DNA from: VXYL01 sp965243175
GTDB lineage: Bacteria; Pseudomonadota; Gammaproteobacteria; Pseudomonadales; Azotimanducaceae
Direction: 5' to 3'
Assembly: GCA_965243175.1 (NCBI GenBank)
Contig: OZ251532.1
Coordinates: 2,914,001-2,978,000, forward strand
Length of the DNA stretch: 64,000 nucleotides
Shown in pieces: positions 36,773 through 48,585 of this stretch. The translations under genes were made by a program, and so were the position numbers. The first letter of the stretch is position 1. The number at the start of each line of letters is the position of its first letter. The notes under the pieces were generated by a model. The model searched no databases, was not told where the DNA came from, and saw nothing but the letters and a program-made list of their open reading frames with translations.

Positions 36773-38353
36773 TTGGATGCCGCTGAGGAACCGTTCGTGA
36801 GTTGGGAAGAGGAAGTCGGCGAGATTCGCCGTCGTCGTCGCCTCGCCAAGCAGCAGGGCGGCAAGGAGGGCATCGCCAAGCAGCATGCCCGCGGGCGGCT
36901 CACCATCCGCGAGCGCATCGACGCGCTGCTCGATCCCGGCACGTTCCAGGAGCAGGGCCTCGCCACCGCCATTCCCGACTACGACGACGAAGACAACCTG
37001 CTCGGCTACGTGCCGGCCAACTACGTCGTCGGCTTCGGCCGCATCGACGGGCGGCGCGTGGTGGTCGGCGGCGAGGACTTCACGCTGAAGGGCGGCTCGC
37101 CGAACGCCGCCGGGCTGCGCAAGAGCGTCTACGCCGAACACCTGGCGGTGCAGTACAAGACGCCGCTGGTGCGCTCTCTCGAAGGTGGCGGGGGAAGCGT
37201 GAAGGGCGGCGGCGGTCGGCGCGGCGGCACCGTCGGCGAGCCGGTCTACGCGGCGCCGCGATTCCGCATCATCGCCGATGCGGTGGGCGAGGTGCCGGTG
37301 GTGTCGATGGCCGCCGGGGCCGTCGCCGGCTTTCCCGCCGGGCGTCTCGTCGCCTCGCACTTCTCGGTGATGACCCGGCACACGGCGCAGATCATGATCG
37401 GCGGACCGGCGCTGGTCGAACGCGCCCTCGGCGTTCGCCTGAGCAAGGACGAACTCGGCGGCGCCCACGTTCACGCCAAGAGCGGCATCGTCGACAACGT
37501 GGCCGAAGACGAGCACGAGATGTTCGCCCAAGTGCGGCGATTCCTGAGCTATCTGCCGAGCAGCGTCCACTCGCGAACGCCCCGCGTTCCTTGCGAAGAC
37601 GACCCTGAGCGCATGGAGGAGGAGCTGCTTACCGCAGTGCCCCGGGATGCGAACGCGCCCTTCGACATGCGCGAAATCCTCGCCATGATCATGGACGAAG
37701 GCTCGGTGTTCGAACTCGCTCGCGGCTACGGCCCTAGCCAGATCGCGGCGCTGGCGCGGCTCGACGGCCAACCTGTGGGCGTGCTCGCCAACGACAACCA
37801 GGTCTACGCCGGCGCGATGACCGCCGAGGCGGGGCAGAAGTACCGCCGCTTCGTGGAGATGTGCGACACCTTCCACCTGCCCATCGTCAACTTCATCGAT
37901 CAGCCCGGCTTCATGATCGGCCCGGAAGCCGAACGCAACGGCACCATCCGCTACGGCATGGCGGCGGTGTGCGCGGCAGCGCAGGCGAGCGTGCCCTGGG
38001 CGGCCATTCAAGTTCACAAGGGCTTCGGCGTCGCCACCGCCGCGCACTACGCGCCGAACAACTACGTTCTGGCTTGGCCGTCCGTGGAGAGCGGGGCGCT
38101 GCCGCTCGAAGGCGGCGTGGCGGTGGCGTTCCACCGCGAGATCGCAGCGGCGGAAGACCCGGACGCGAAGCGGCGCGAGTTGGAGGAGCGGCTGCGCAGC
38201 GCCCGATCGCCCTATCCGCGCGCCGAGTCGTTCGCCGTCCACGAACTCATCGACCCGCGCGAAACGCGCCCGACGCTGTGCCGCTGGATCGACTGGATCC
38301 AGCCGCAGCTGGAAGACCTGACCGGCCCGACGCGATTCCCGATGCGTCCCTGA
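36773..38353 (+). CDS. Acyl-CoA carboxylase carboxyltransferase
   Basis: 526 residues from TTG 36773; GTG 36797 is an alternative start. KEGIAKQHARGRLTIRERID near 31-50 and ALLDPGTFQE begin the carboxyltransferase. The two crotonase-like halves follow, with VVVGGEDFTLKGGS near 97-110, IGGPALVERALG, GGAHVHAKSG and, in the second half, NFIDQPGFMIGPEAE near 377-391. The poly-Gly segment GGGGSVKGGGG near 141-151 is typical. It forms a complex with the small BCCP upstream. Whether acetyl-, propionyl- or another acyl-CoA is used is not decidable from sequence alone. Confidence 0.92.
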   Translation: MDAAEEPFVSWEEEVGEIRRRRRLAKQQGGKEGIAKQHARGRLTIRERIDALLDPGTFQEQGLATAIPDYDDEDNLLGYVPANYVVGFGRIDGRRVVVGGEDFTLKGGSPNAAGLRKSVYAEHLAVQYKTPLVRSLEGGGGSVKGGGGRRGGTVGEPVYAAPRFRIIADAVGEVPVVSMAAGAVAGFPAGRLVASHFSVMTRHTAQIMIGGPALVERALGVRLSKDELGGAHVHAKSGIVDNVAEDEHEMFAQVRRFLSYLPSSVHSRTPRVPCEDDPERMEEELLTAVPRDANAPFDMREILAMIMDEGSVFELARGYGPSQIAALARLDGQPVGVLANDNQVYAGAMTAEAGQKYRRFVEMCDTFHLPIVNFIDQPGFMIGPEAERNGTIRYGMAAVCAAAQASVPWAAIQVHKGFGVATAAHYAPNNYVLAWPSVESGALPLEGGVAVAFHREIAAAEDPDAKRRELEERLRSARSPYPRAESFAVHELIDPRETRPTLCRWIDWIQPQLEDLTGPTRFPMRP

Positions 38354-38366
38354 CGCTTGGAAGAAC

Positions 38367-38786
38367 TCAGCCGCCAGTTCGCGGCGGCCCCAGGAACTCC
38401 GTCAAGCGCTTGAGCAGCGTTTCGTCGGTGTCGATCTCGCACTCCCAGGCGATGAAGATCTGCCAGCCGTCCTCCGCCAGCTGGCGCGTGTTGCGCTGGT
38501 CCCGTTCGACGTTCTTGGCGAACTTGTCCTGCCAGTATTCCTGCCGGCTCTTCGGACTCGTCGTTCGCTTGCAGCCGTGCCGATGCCAGAAGCAGCCATG
38601 CACGAACACCGCGCATTTGCGCTTTCGGAACACGAGGTCCGGGCGCCCCGGCAGGCCGCGCCCATGCAGCCGATAGCGGTAGCCCCGGGCATGGAGCGCC
38701 CGCCGCACGAACAGCTCCGGCTTGGTGTCCACGCCGCGAATCCGCGCCATGAGCGCACTGCGTTCGTCGGGCGAGAGCGTGTCCAT
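38367..38786 (-). CDS. vsr: Very-short-patch mismatch repair endonuclease
   Basis: 139 residues from ATG 38786. MDTLSPDERSALMARIRGVD at 1-20 and KPELFVRRALHARGYRYRLH are the family N-terminus. GRPDLVF carries the catalytic Asp50; GCFWHRHGC has His68 and zinc ligands Cys65, His70 and Cys72; AWECEI supplies Cys116. The length equals typical Vsr. The enzyme nicks T:G mismatches left by deamination of 5-methylcytosine and normally sits beside its cytosine methyltransferase. No methyltransferase gene is present in this window. Confidence 0.93.
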   Translation of the reverse strand: MDTLSPDERSALMARIRGVDTKPELFVRRALHARGYRYRLHGRGLPGRPDLVFRKRKCAVFVHGCFWHRHGCKRTTSPKSRQEYWQDKFAKNVERDQRNTRQLAEDGWQIFIAWECEIDTDETLLKRLTEFLGPPRTGG

Positions 38787-38915
38787 AGGCAAGACGACGC
38801 CGCGAAGATGTCCACAGCATAGCAGCCTCGTACACACATGTGCGTACCGCCCGATCCGCGCAGGAGTTCGTGCTTGTTGCCAACAGGTTCGCCGGCATCG
38901 TGGCCGGCATATCGA

Positions 38916-40889
38916 TCATTCTTTCCGGCGCAGCACGACCACTCCGTTGGTGTGCGTCAGGTGCGTCTCGTACACCGTGTTCTCCCCTGCCGCTGGCCGT
39001 CGCCCGGCATACGCCTTGACGACCACGTCCGGGAGCTCTTCGTCAGCGCTCGCCAGCGATGCGGATGTGTTGTTCCACACGTCGTAGTACGACATCCGCA
39101 CCTCCGGCAGTCGCTCCTTCAGCAGGACGTAGAGTGGATAGTCGAACGGCCACTTGTACGCGCGATAGAGGCCGACGACCTCAGGTTGCAGTTCCGCGAT
39201 CGCGTCGGTAAGCGCTGCGAACGTCAAGTAGTACGGCGGCCCGCCGAGGTGGTTGAAGTACGCCTGCGTTCTCGTCGCCGCGAACACGGTTTCGGCGGGA
39301 AGCGTCTCGTAGTCGAAGTCGAGCTTCAACACGGGCGCGGATTCCTTGAGTAGAAAGTGGGGGCAGCTGGCCGCCAAGAACAGCCAAGCCACTGTGCGCA
39401 TGCATCGATCCTGCATCCGCCTGCGGGCCCGCAACGCCGCCGCTAGGAAGGTCGCGGCCAAGGGGCAGCCCAGCATGAACAGGCCGACGTCGTAGCGGGT
39501 GTTCCACCGCTCCCATTCCAGTGCGCCGGAGAAGGTGACGATCCCCAGTGTCCAAGCGGCGAGCAGATAGGTACACAAGGCGGCGCGAGTCGAAGGCAGC
39601 GCTCGCTTGCGCCAACATGCAAGTCCGACCGCGGAGACGGCCAGCAACCAATAATGGAGGAAGTTCGCCGCATGCATTTCGTTGAAGCGGCCTTGAATGC
39701 CTGCCTGCGCGAGGGGCAGGCCTTGGCTGACCTCCGGCAGATCCGGAATCCCGCCGAGGAGATCGGCGGCCGCCGCCAGCAGGGACTCGTTGAACTTCGC
39801 CGACGGCAGCCCCCAATGCAGCAGCGAGTTCCGCACTAGGTTCGCCGCCAGGACGTCCACGCCGAAGCGCTGGTTGACGTGGTCTTCCTGTCCGGGCGGC
39901 GAAATCGGATGGCCGAACACCTGCCAGTTGCGGGCGTAGTGGCCGAGGTTCATCGTCGCCGCCAGCGCGAGCACGGCCACCAGCGCCAAGGCTGTTCTCT
40001 TCGGTCGGCGACACGCGATGGCGCCGTAGAGACCAAGCGCCAACGCCACCGGTGGGCCGATCACGTACATCGTCGGCTTGGCCAGCACCGCGAAGCCGAC
40101 CGCGGCGCCGCAGCAGGCGAGTCGCCACCACGCCGGCCGCCGCAGATGCTGCACGAACAACAAGGCGGCGCACAGCAGCCAGTAGGCGGCCAGCACGTTG
40201 CCCTGGGTGGAAGACCCTTGCAGCACCGCCACCGGCAGCGTCGTCGCCAAGACTGCGGCCAGCACCTGCGCCCGGAACGGCGCCCGCAGTTCCCGCGCGA
40301 TCAAGCTGGCGGCGATCCCGCAGCCCACGAGCCCCAGCCACTCCACCGAGTTGGCGAAGCGGTCGCCGCCGGCGAGGAGATGCAAGTGCAGCGCGTGCCA
40401 GGAGATCAGCGGCGAGTGGTACAGCTGCGGCAGATACGGCGTGGCGTAGTGCTCGACGCTGCTCTGCTGCATCCACATGACCACGCGCGTCATGCGGTAC
40501 GCCATCGACTCCCAGTTGTTCGGCGGCGATGACACACCGAGCAGAAACACCGCCACGAGCACCACGGCTACGCCAGCCAACTCCAGCCGCCGTCCCGCCG
40601 AGCGGGTGCCGGCGCTGCGAAGCCGCCGTCGCAGCGCGTGGCCGTCGCCCCAGCGCCAGAGCCATATCGCGGCCAAGATGGTCGCGATGGCCCAGAAGGC
40701 CGTCACCTGCGGCAGTCGAAGGATCGCCGGCGCCGAAAGCAGTTCCGTCGCGCCGACGACGCACAGCGTGTGGACCACGGTGGCGACGACGAACCCTTGG
40801 CGCAGGCCGCAGCGCGACGCCGCCGCGGCCATGACCAGAAGGAAGAACAGCGCGGGCAAGAGGACCATCATCGCCATGGCGTCGCTCAT
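38916..40889 (-). CDS. Polytopic membrane glycosyltransferase-like protein (copy A, downstream)
   Basis: 657 residues from ATG 40889, which overlaps the stop of copy B (ATGA). About eleven to twelve hydrophobic helices are spread over residues 5-470, then a soluble tail. NNWESMAYRM near 101-110 and YHSPLISWHALHLHLLAGG near 128-146 lie in loops where GT-C (PMT/GT39-like) enzymes bind substrate. The best interpretation is a lipid-linked sugar transferase or related membrane enzyme, without proof. Its frame continues upstream into sequence antisense-shifted to copy B; that extension is not coding. It is highly similar to copy B throughout. Confidence 0.68.
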   Translation of the reverse strand: MSDAMAMMVLLPALFFLLVMAAAASRCGLRQGFVVATVVHTLCVVGATELLSAPAILRLPQVTAFWAIATILAAIWLWRWGDGHALRRRLRSAGTRSAGRRLELAGVAVVLVAVFLLGVSSPPNNWESMAYRMTRVVMWMQQSSVEHYATPYLPQLYHSPLISWHALHLHLLAGGDRFANSVEWLGLVGCGIAASLIARELRAPFRAQVLAAVLATTLPVAVLQGSSTQGNVLAAYWLLCAALLFVQHLRRPAWWRLACCGAAVGFAVLAKPTMYVIGPPVALALGLYGAIACRRPKRTALALVAVLALAATMNLGHYARNWQVFGHPISPPGQEDHVNQRFGVDVLAANLVRNSLLHWGLPSAKFNESLLAAAADLLGGIPDLPEVSQGLPLAQAGIQGRFNEMHAANFLHYWLLAVSAVGLACWRKRALPSTRAALCTYLLAAWTLGIVTFSGALEWERWNTRYDVGLFMLGCPLAATFLAAALRARRRMQDRCMRTVAWLFLAASCPHFLLKESAPVLKLDFDYETLPAETVFAATRTQAYFNHLGGPPYYLTFAALTDAIAELQPEVVGLYRAYKWPFDYPLYVLLKERLPEVRMSYYDVWNNTSASLASADEELPDVVVKAYAGRRPAAGENTVYETHLTHTNGVVVLRRKE

Positions 40890-42844
40890 CCTCTCCGGCG
40901 CATCACCACTGCTCCGTTGGCGTGCGTCAGATGCGTCTCGTACGCGGTGTTCTCGCCGTGCGCTGGTCGTCGCTCGCCAGGCGCCTTGACGACCACGTCC
41001 GGCAACGCTCCGCCCGTGTCCGCCAATGACGCCGATGGGTTGTTCCACACGTCGTAGTACGTCACCCGAACGTCCGGCAGTCGCTCCTTCAGCAAGACGT
41101 AGAGCGGATAGTCGACCGGCGATCTGTGCGAGCGATAGAGGCCGACGACCTTCGGCTGCAGGTCCGCGATCGCATCGGCAAGGGCGGCGTATGTCAGGTA
41201 GCGCGGTTGCCCGCCGACACGGTTGAAGTACGCCCGCGCTCTCGTCGCCGCGAATATGGTTTCGGCGGGGAGCGTCTTGTAGTCGAAGTCCAACTTCAAC
41301 ACGGGAGCCGATTCCTTGAGCAGCAAGTATGGGGAGCTGGCGACCAGAAACAGCCAGGCCACCGTGCGCAGGCATCGCTCCTGCACCAGCTTGCGGGCCC
41401 TCGACGCCGCCGCTAGAAAGGTCGCGGCCAAGGGGCAGCCCAGCATGAACAGACCGACGTCGTAGCGCGTGTTCCCCCGTTCCCACTGCAGGACGCCGGA
41501 GAAGACGACGATGGCGAGCAGCCAACCCGCCAGCAGCCATCCGGTCAATGCGGCGCTGGTCGACGGCGGCGCCCGCTTGCGCAGGAACGCAAGCCCGATC
41601 GCGGAGATGGCCAGCAGCCAGTAGTGAAGGAAGTTCGCCGATAGCGCCTCGTGGAAGCGGCCTTGGATGCCCTTCACCGCGAGCGGTGTGCCCAATGTCG
41701 CTTCGGGCAGATCCGGGATTCCGTCGAGGAGTTCGGCGGCTGTCCCCAGCAGAGCTTCGTTGAACTTGGCCGACGGCAACCCCCAATGCAGCAGCGAGTT
41801 CCGCACCAGGTTCGCCGCCAGGACGTCGACGCCGAAGCGCTCGTTGATGTGGTCGCGTTGACCGGGTGGCGACATCGGATCGCCGAACACCTGCCAGTTG
41901 CGGGCGTAGTGGCCGAGGTTCACGCCCACCGCCAGCGCGAGCACGGCCGCCAGCGCCAAGGCGGTCCGCTTCGGTCGGCGGCAGGCGATTGCGCCGTAGA
42001 GCCCGAGCGCCAACGCCACCGGCGGGCCGATCACGTACATCGTCGGCTTGGCAAGCACGGCGAAGCCTGCCGCGGCGCCGCAGCAGGCGAGTCGCCACCA
42101 CGCCGGCCGCCGAAGATGCTGCACGAACAGCAGGGCGGCGCACAGCAGCCAGTAGGCGGCAAGTACGTTGCCATTCGTGGAAGACCCTTGCAGCACCGCC
42201 GCTGGCAGCGTCGTCGCCAGGACGGCGGCGAGCACCTGCGCCCGCAACGGCGCCCGCAGTTCCCGCGCGATCAAGCTGGCGGCGACCCCGCAGCCGACGA
42301 GCCCCAGCCACTCCACCGCGTTGGCGAAACGGTCGCCGCCAGCGAGGAGATGCAGGTGCAGGGCATGCCAGGAGATCAACGGCGAGTGGTACAGCTGCGG
42401 CAGATACGGCGTGGCGTAGTGTTCGACGCTGCCCTGCTGAAGCCACATGACGACGCGCATCATGCGGTACGTCATCGACTCCCAGTTGTTCGGCGGCGAC
42501 ACCACGCCGATCAGGAACACCGCGACGAGCACGACGGCTACGCCAGCCAACTCCAGCCGCTGTCCCACCGATCGGGATCCGGCACGGCGAAGCCGCCATC
42601 GCAGCGGGTGGCCACTCCCCCGAGAACGCCAGAGCCACATCGCCGCCAAGACCGTCGCGATGGCCCAAAAGGCGGCCACCTGCGGCAGTCGAAGGATCGC
42701 CGGCATCGACAACAGTTCCGTTGCGCCGACGACGCACAGCGTGTGGACCACGGTGGCGACGACGAACCCTTGGCGCAAGCCGCAGCGGGACGCCGCCGCG
42801 GCCATGGCCAGAAGGAAGAACAGCGCGGGCAGGAGGACCAGCAT
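40886..42844 (-). CDS. Polytopic membrane glycosyltransferase-like protein (copy B, upstream)
   Basis: 652 residues from ATG 42844, the first in-frame start; no ribosome site is obvious. Sequence and layout match copy A almost position for position (MAAAASRCGLRQGFVVATVV, SPPNNWESM, YHSPLISWHALHLHLLAGG, LAKPTMYVIGPPVALALGLY). Differences cluster in the loop around residues 330-420 and the tail. The two genes overlap by four bases and are clearly a recent tandem duplication. The upstream spacer of 148 bases carries a strong hairpin between this gene and the TonB-dependent receptor. Confidence 0.68.
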   Translation of the reverse strand: MLVLLPALFFLLAMAAAASRCGLRQGFVVATVVHTLCVVGATELLSMPAILRLPQVAAFWAIATVLAAMWLWRSRGSGHPLRWRLRRAGSRSVGQRLELAGVAVVLVAVFLIGVVSPPNNWESMTYRMMRVVMWLQQGSVEHYATPYLPQLYHSPLISWHALHLHLLAGGDRFANAVEWLGLVGCGVAASLIARELRAPLRAQVLAAVLATTLPAAVLQGSSTNGNVLAAYWLLCAALLFVQHLRRPAWWRLACCGAAAGFAVLAKPTMYVIGPPVALALGLYGAIACRRPKRTALALAAVLALAVGVNLGHYARNWQVFGDPMSPPGQRDHINERFGVDVLAANLVRNSLLHWGLPSAKFNEALLGTAAELLDGIPDLPEATLGTPLAVKGIQGRFHEALSANFLHYWLLAISAIGLAFLRKRAPPSTSAALTGWLLAGWLLAIVVFSGVLQWERGNTRYDVGLFMLGCPLAATFLAAASRARKLVQERCLRTVAWLFLVASSPYLLLKESAPVLKLDFDYKTLPAETIFAATRARAYFNRVGGQPRYLTYAALADAIADLQPKVVGLYRSHRSPVDYPLYVLLKERLPDVRVTYYDVWNNPSASLADTGGALPDVVVKAPGERRPAHGENTAYETHLTHANGAVVMRRRG

Positions 42845-42928
42845 CGAGTCTCGAGTGCGACCGTTCGCCGAACGTCACCGCAGATAGTAACGGTTCGCTG
42901 CGCCGAAGCCTGCTACGCATCTCCGAGA

Positions 42929-42951
42929 GCCGGGGCGAAAGTCGCCCCGGC
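42929..42951 (-). terminator. Perfect 10-bp GC hairpin after the TonB receptor
   Basis: GCCGGGGCGA, loop AAG, TCGCCCCGGC. It lies 42 bases beyond the receptor stop codon at 42993 and before copy B. There is no U-tract on either strand, so it may be a Rho-assisted terminator or mRNA-stabilising hairpin. Confidence 0.45.
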
Positions 42952-42992
42952 CGCAAGCACCATCGCCGACCTGCCCGGAGGGCAAGCTCCGC

Positions 42993-45209
42993 CTAGAACG
43001 CCACCTCCGCGCCGACCACCAGCGTCCGTCCCGGCGCAGGCGCCAAGTCCTTGATCAAGGAGGTGTGGTGGCGTTGCTCGGCGTCGGTCAGATTGCGGCC
43101 TTGCAGGAAGAGCCGCAGGCTGGCGTTGCCGACGTCGTACTCCGTGGCCAGGTGCAGGCGCAGATCTTCGTACGCATCGGTCGGCAGCTCCAAGTCGGCG
43201 GTGTCGCTCCGCTCGAAGGTGCGCACGTAGTCGAGGTCGGCGCTGTAGCGACCGCGTTCGAGGCGCAGGCCCAAGCCGAGGCGGGCAGGGGGCAGGCGGG
43301 GCAGGTTGTCGTTGCCCGAGACGTCGACGCTGGCCGCCACGGTGTCCGCAAGGAAGGTGAGGGCGGCGCTGCCGCCGTCGAACTCGGCGACGGTCACGCT
43401 GGCCGCCAAGTCGAGGCCGCGCAGCTGCGCATCCGCTTGGCGGTAGCGGATCACCGGCAAGTCGTCCTCGACGGTGCCGTCGGCGTAAGTGTAGATGTAG
43501 TCGCGGAAGGCGGTGGCGTAGGCCGTGGCGGTGATGCTGCCGCGGCTTCCGACCCAGGCGAGCGTCGCGCTGCCGTGCCACGCGGATTCCATGTCGAGGT
43601 TCGGATCGCCCACGTCGAAGCTGCCGGTCGCGAGGTGCGGGCCGTTGGCGTAGAGCTCGTCGGCTTGCGGCGCTCGGCTCGAGTAGCCCCCGTGCAGGCC
43701 AAGCTGCGCCGCTCCGGCCGGCATCACGAAGCCGATGGACGCGGACAGCGCGGAGAAGCTCGTATCGGCGCCGGCACTCGGTTCGTGGCGGACGCGCTCG
43801 ATACGCGCGCCGGACTCCAGCTCGAAGCCCTCGAAATCGCGTTCGGCCGCCATGAAGACGCCGATGCTCGCCGTGTCCACGGGTGGGACGTACGCCTCTT
43901 CGCCGATGGCCGAGAAGCTGCGCCCGCCGAACTGCACTCCGGCCACGCCGTCGAGGCCGATGCCGTCGTCCTGGGCCAGTTCGATGCGCCCTTCGTAGGA
44001 ATCGACGGCGAAGCGCGTGCCGACTTCGCCGTTCGGTTCGATCTCCACGTGCGAGTAGTCGTTGCTGGCGAAGCGGAGGTTCAGCATCGACACGTTGCCG
44101 AACGGGCTCTCGACGCCGGCCTCGAAGTCGAACCTCGTCTGCTCCATGTCCAACGTCGCGCCGCCTTCGGCTTCGTCCTCGTGTTCTTCGTCTTCGTGCT
44201 CGTCTTCGTCCTCGTGCTCTTCCCCGGCCTCGTGTTCGTCGTCGTGTTCTTCCTCGTGCTCGTCTTCGTGGCCGTGCGCATGCGAGCCGCCGGGCAGTCC
44301 GTAGTCGTAGTTCAAGCGGCTGAACGCCACGCCGACGAAGCCGCGCTCGCCGATCCAGGACGCGCCGATGGCGCCGCCGCGGCCATCCGACTGGCTGTTC
44401 GGCAGGTACCCGAACGCTTCATCTTCTTCGTGTTCGTCCTCGCCTTCGTGTTCGTCTTCGTCCTCGTCGTGGTGCTCGTCTTCGTCGTGGTGTTCTTCCT
44501 CCTCCTCGGCTTCCTCGGCGGCGCGGAAGCGGGCGGATTCGGCGAAGCCGGGGATGTCGTATTCGTCGGCGGAGCGCGTGAAGGCGTCGATGTGCCACGC
44601 CAGCTGTCCGCCGCCGTCGAGCCGCAGGCCGGCGCTTCTTCCCCGCCCGTTGTCGGCGGCGCGAACGGTCGTGCGGCCGCTCAAGCCCTCGGGCCGTTCG
44701 CGCGGAATGCGCCCGGTGTGGACGCCGACGACGCCGCCGATGGCGCCGGAGCCGTACAGCAGCGTGCTGGGTCCTTTGAGCACTTCCACTTGTTCGGCGA
44801 GGAACGGGTCCACGGTGACCGCGTGGTCGCCGCTGGTGCCCGAAGCGTCCATGGCGTCGATGCGGTCTTCCATCACCCGCACCCGGTGGCCGCCCAAGCC
44901 ATGCACCACCGGGCGTCCGACCGCTTCGCCGAAGGATGCCGAGTGGATGCCCGGTTGACGGGCGACGGTAGCGCCGATGCTGTCGGCGAGTTCGCGTTCG
45001 AGCCGCTCGCCTTCGAGCACCACGACCGCTTCGGAAAGCCCTTCGCCCGAGAGGGGATGGGCGGTGACGATGACTTCTTCGAGTTCGGGGCCGTCTTCGG
45101 CCGCGTCCTCGGCTTCGGCCGCGTCCTCGGCGGCGACGGGGGCGACATGGATCAGCAGCGACAGCGCGAGCGCGGTTCGTGCGCGCGCGCCAATGGAAAG
45201 AGATTGCAT
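42993..45209 (-). CDS. TonB-dependent outer-membrane receptor, probably for zinc or another divalent metal
   Basis: 738 residues from ATG 45209, with AGGAGA seven bases upstream. A signal peptide ends near VAPVAA, followed by the TonB box EEVIVTA. The plug has RQPGIHSASFGEAVGRPVVH and GPSTLLYGSGAIGGVV; the barrel ends in GAEVAF. Two extracellular loops (about 231-268 and 309-352) are almost wholly His, Asp and Glu, such as EEEEEHHDEDEHHDEDED. The same loops mark ZnuD-type receptors. It is 58 bases below a small HxH/CxxC membrane protein. Zinc is the likeliest substrate; copper or nickel is possible. Confidence 0.85.
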   Translation of the reverse strand: MQSLSIGARARTALALSLLIHVAPVAAEDAAEAEDAAEDGPELEEVIVTAHPLSGEGLSEAVVVLEGERLERELADSIGATVARQPGIHSASFGEAVGRPVVHGLGGHRVRVMEDRIDAMDASGTSGDHAVTVDPFLAEQVEVLKGPSTLLYGSGAIGGVVGVHTGRIPRERPEGLSGRTTVRAADNGRGRSAGLRLDGGGQLAWHIDAFTRSADEYDIPGFAESARFRAAEEAEEEEEHHDEDEHHDEDEDEHEGEDEHEEDEAFGYLPNSQSDGRGGAIGASWIGERGFVGVAFSRLNYDYGLPGGSHAHGHEDEHEEEHDDEHEAGEEHEDEDEHEDEEHEDEAEGGATLDMEQTRFDFEAGVESPFGNVSMLNLRFASNDYSHVEIEPNGEVGTRFAVDSYEGRIELAQDDGIGLDGVAGVQFGGRSFSAIGEEAYVPPVDTASIGVFMAAERDFEGFELESGARIERVRHEPSAGADTSFSALSASIGFVMPAGAAQLGLHGGYSSRAPQADELYANGPHLATGSFDVGDPNLDMESAWHGSATLAWVGSRGSITATAYATAFRDYIYTYADGTVEDDLPVIRYRQADAQLRGLDLAASVTVAEFDGGSAALTFLADTVAASVDVSGNDNLPRLPPARLGLGLRLERGRYSADLDYVRTFERSDTADLELPTDAYEDLRLHLATEYDVGNASLRLFLQGRNLTDAEQRHHTSLIKDLAPAPGRTLVVGAEVAF

Positions 45210-45267
45210 GAAGCTCTCCTGATGACAAGGGGTTTGGCACCGCTCCGACAGCGAGGGCGCGAAGGCG

Positions 45268-45594
45268 TCAGCAGAGGAGCGCGGGCGGACCCCGTGGCGA
45301 GTGGGAGAGGAGATGGACGCGCAGTGGCGCGCACAGGCGGAACAGCGGCGGTGCCTCGCTTCGGGCCGCGAACGGCATCGCCTCGGCGCTCGGCATCGTG
45401 GTGTCTCCGCTGCCGAACGAAGCGCAGACCGAACAGACCTCGTCGCCCTCGTGTTCGTCCTCGCCGTGGACATGCATGGACGCCGCGCCAGCGACCACGT
45501 GCAGCGTCAGAATCGCCAGCGCTAGTGCCGCCACCACGCCGCGCACACGCGAGCGCGGCGAGCCTGCGGCGGGCTGTTTCGACTGTCGCGTCAT
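45268..45594 (-). CDS. Small exported HxH/CxxC protein beside the metal receptor (DUF2946-like)
   Basis: 108 residues from ATG 45594. One hydrophobic N-terminal segment (VVAALALAILTLHVVAGAA near 19-37) is followed by HVHGEDEHEGDEVCSVC at 40-56 and a Pro-rich tail HSPRGPPALLC. The His-x-His and Cys-x-x-Cys pairs could bind metal. DUF2946 proteins of this shape are usually next to TonB receptors or copper genes. The gene is immediately upstream of the receptor and likely shares its promoter. Function unknown. Confidence 0.6.
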   Translation of the reverse strand: MTRQSKQPAAGSPRSRVRGVVAALALAILTLHVVAGAASMHVHGEDEHEGDEVCSVCASFGSGDTTMPSAEAMPFAARSEAPPLFRLCAPLRVHLLSHSPRGPPALLC

Positions 45595-45730
45595 GGCGAT
45601 TCGGCAAGGGACTCGGTGGGTGTCGCGGAAGTCCGGCGGCGAAGTCTACGCCATCGTCGCTGGCGTCGCACGGCTGCCGCGCTCAAGGCAGCGCATGGCC
45701 GATCCGCGGCAGCCCGATCCACGGCATTGG

Positions 45731-45758
45731 TTGACAGCCCGGAATTCGGGCGTATATA
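45731..45758 (+). promoter_or_regulatory. topA promoter with palindrome in the spacer
   Basis: TTGACA (45731-45736), a 16-base spacer and TATATA (45753-45758). The spacer contains GCCCGGAATTCGGGC (45737-45751), a perfect palindrome about the central base pair region. Both hexamers are close to sigma-70 consensus. A repressor or supercoiling-sensitive structure could act here. It is 58 bases before the topA ATG. Confidence 0.65.
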
Positions 45759-45816
45759 TGCGCCGCCAAACGCGGGGAGGGCGCAGCGCCCGAACCGAGC
45801 CACGCTAGAGGGTTCC

Positions 45817-48546
<2,730 letters not shown>

Positions 48547-48585
48547 CTGCCGCGCCGAAGCGTCCGCCTGACGCGGCCGGACCGC

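Noticed and set aside
38916..42956. A single 1346-residue leftward open frame spanning both glycosyltransferase-like genes
   Set aside because: Only the downstream 657 residues are protein-like. The upstream part is copy B read in the wrong frame; copy B itself has a proper frame with full similarity to copy A.
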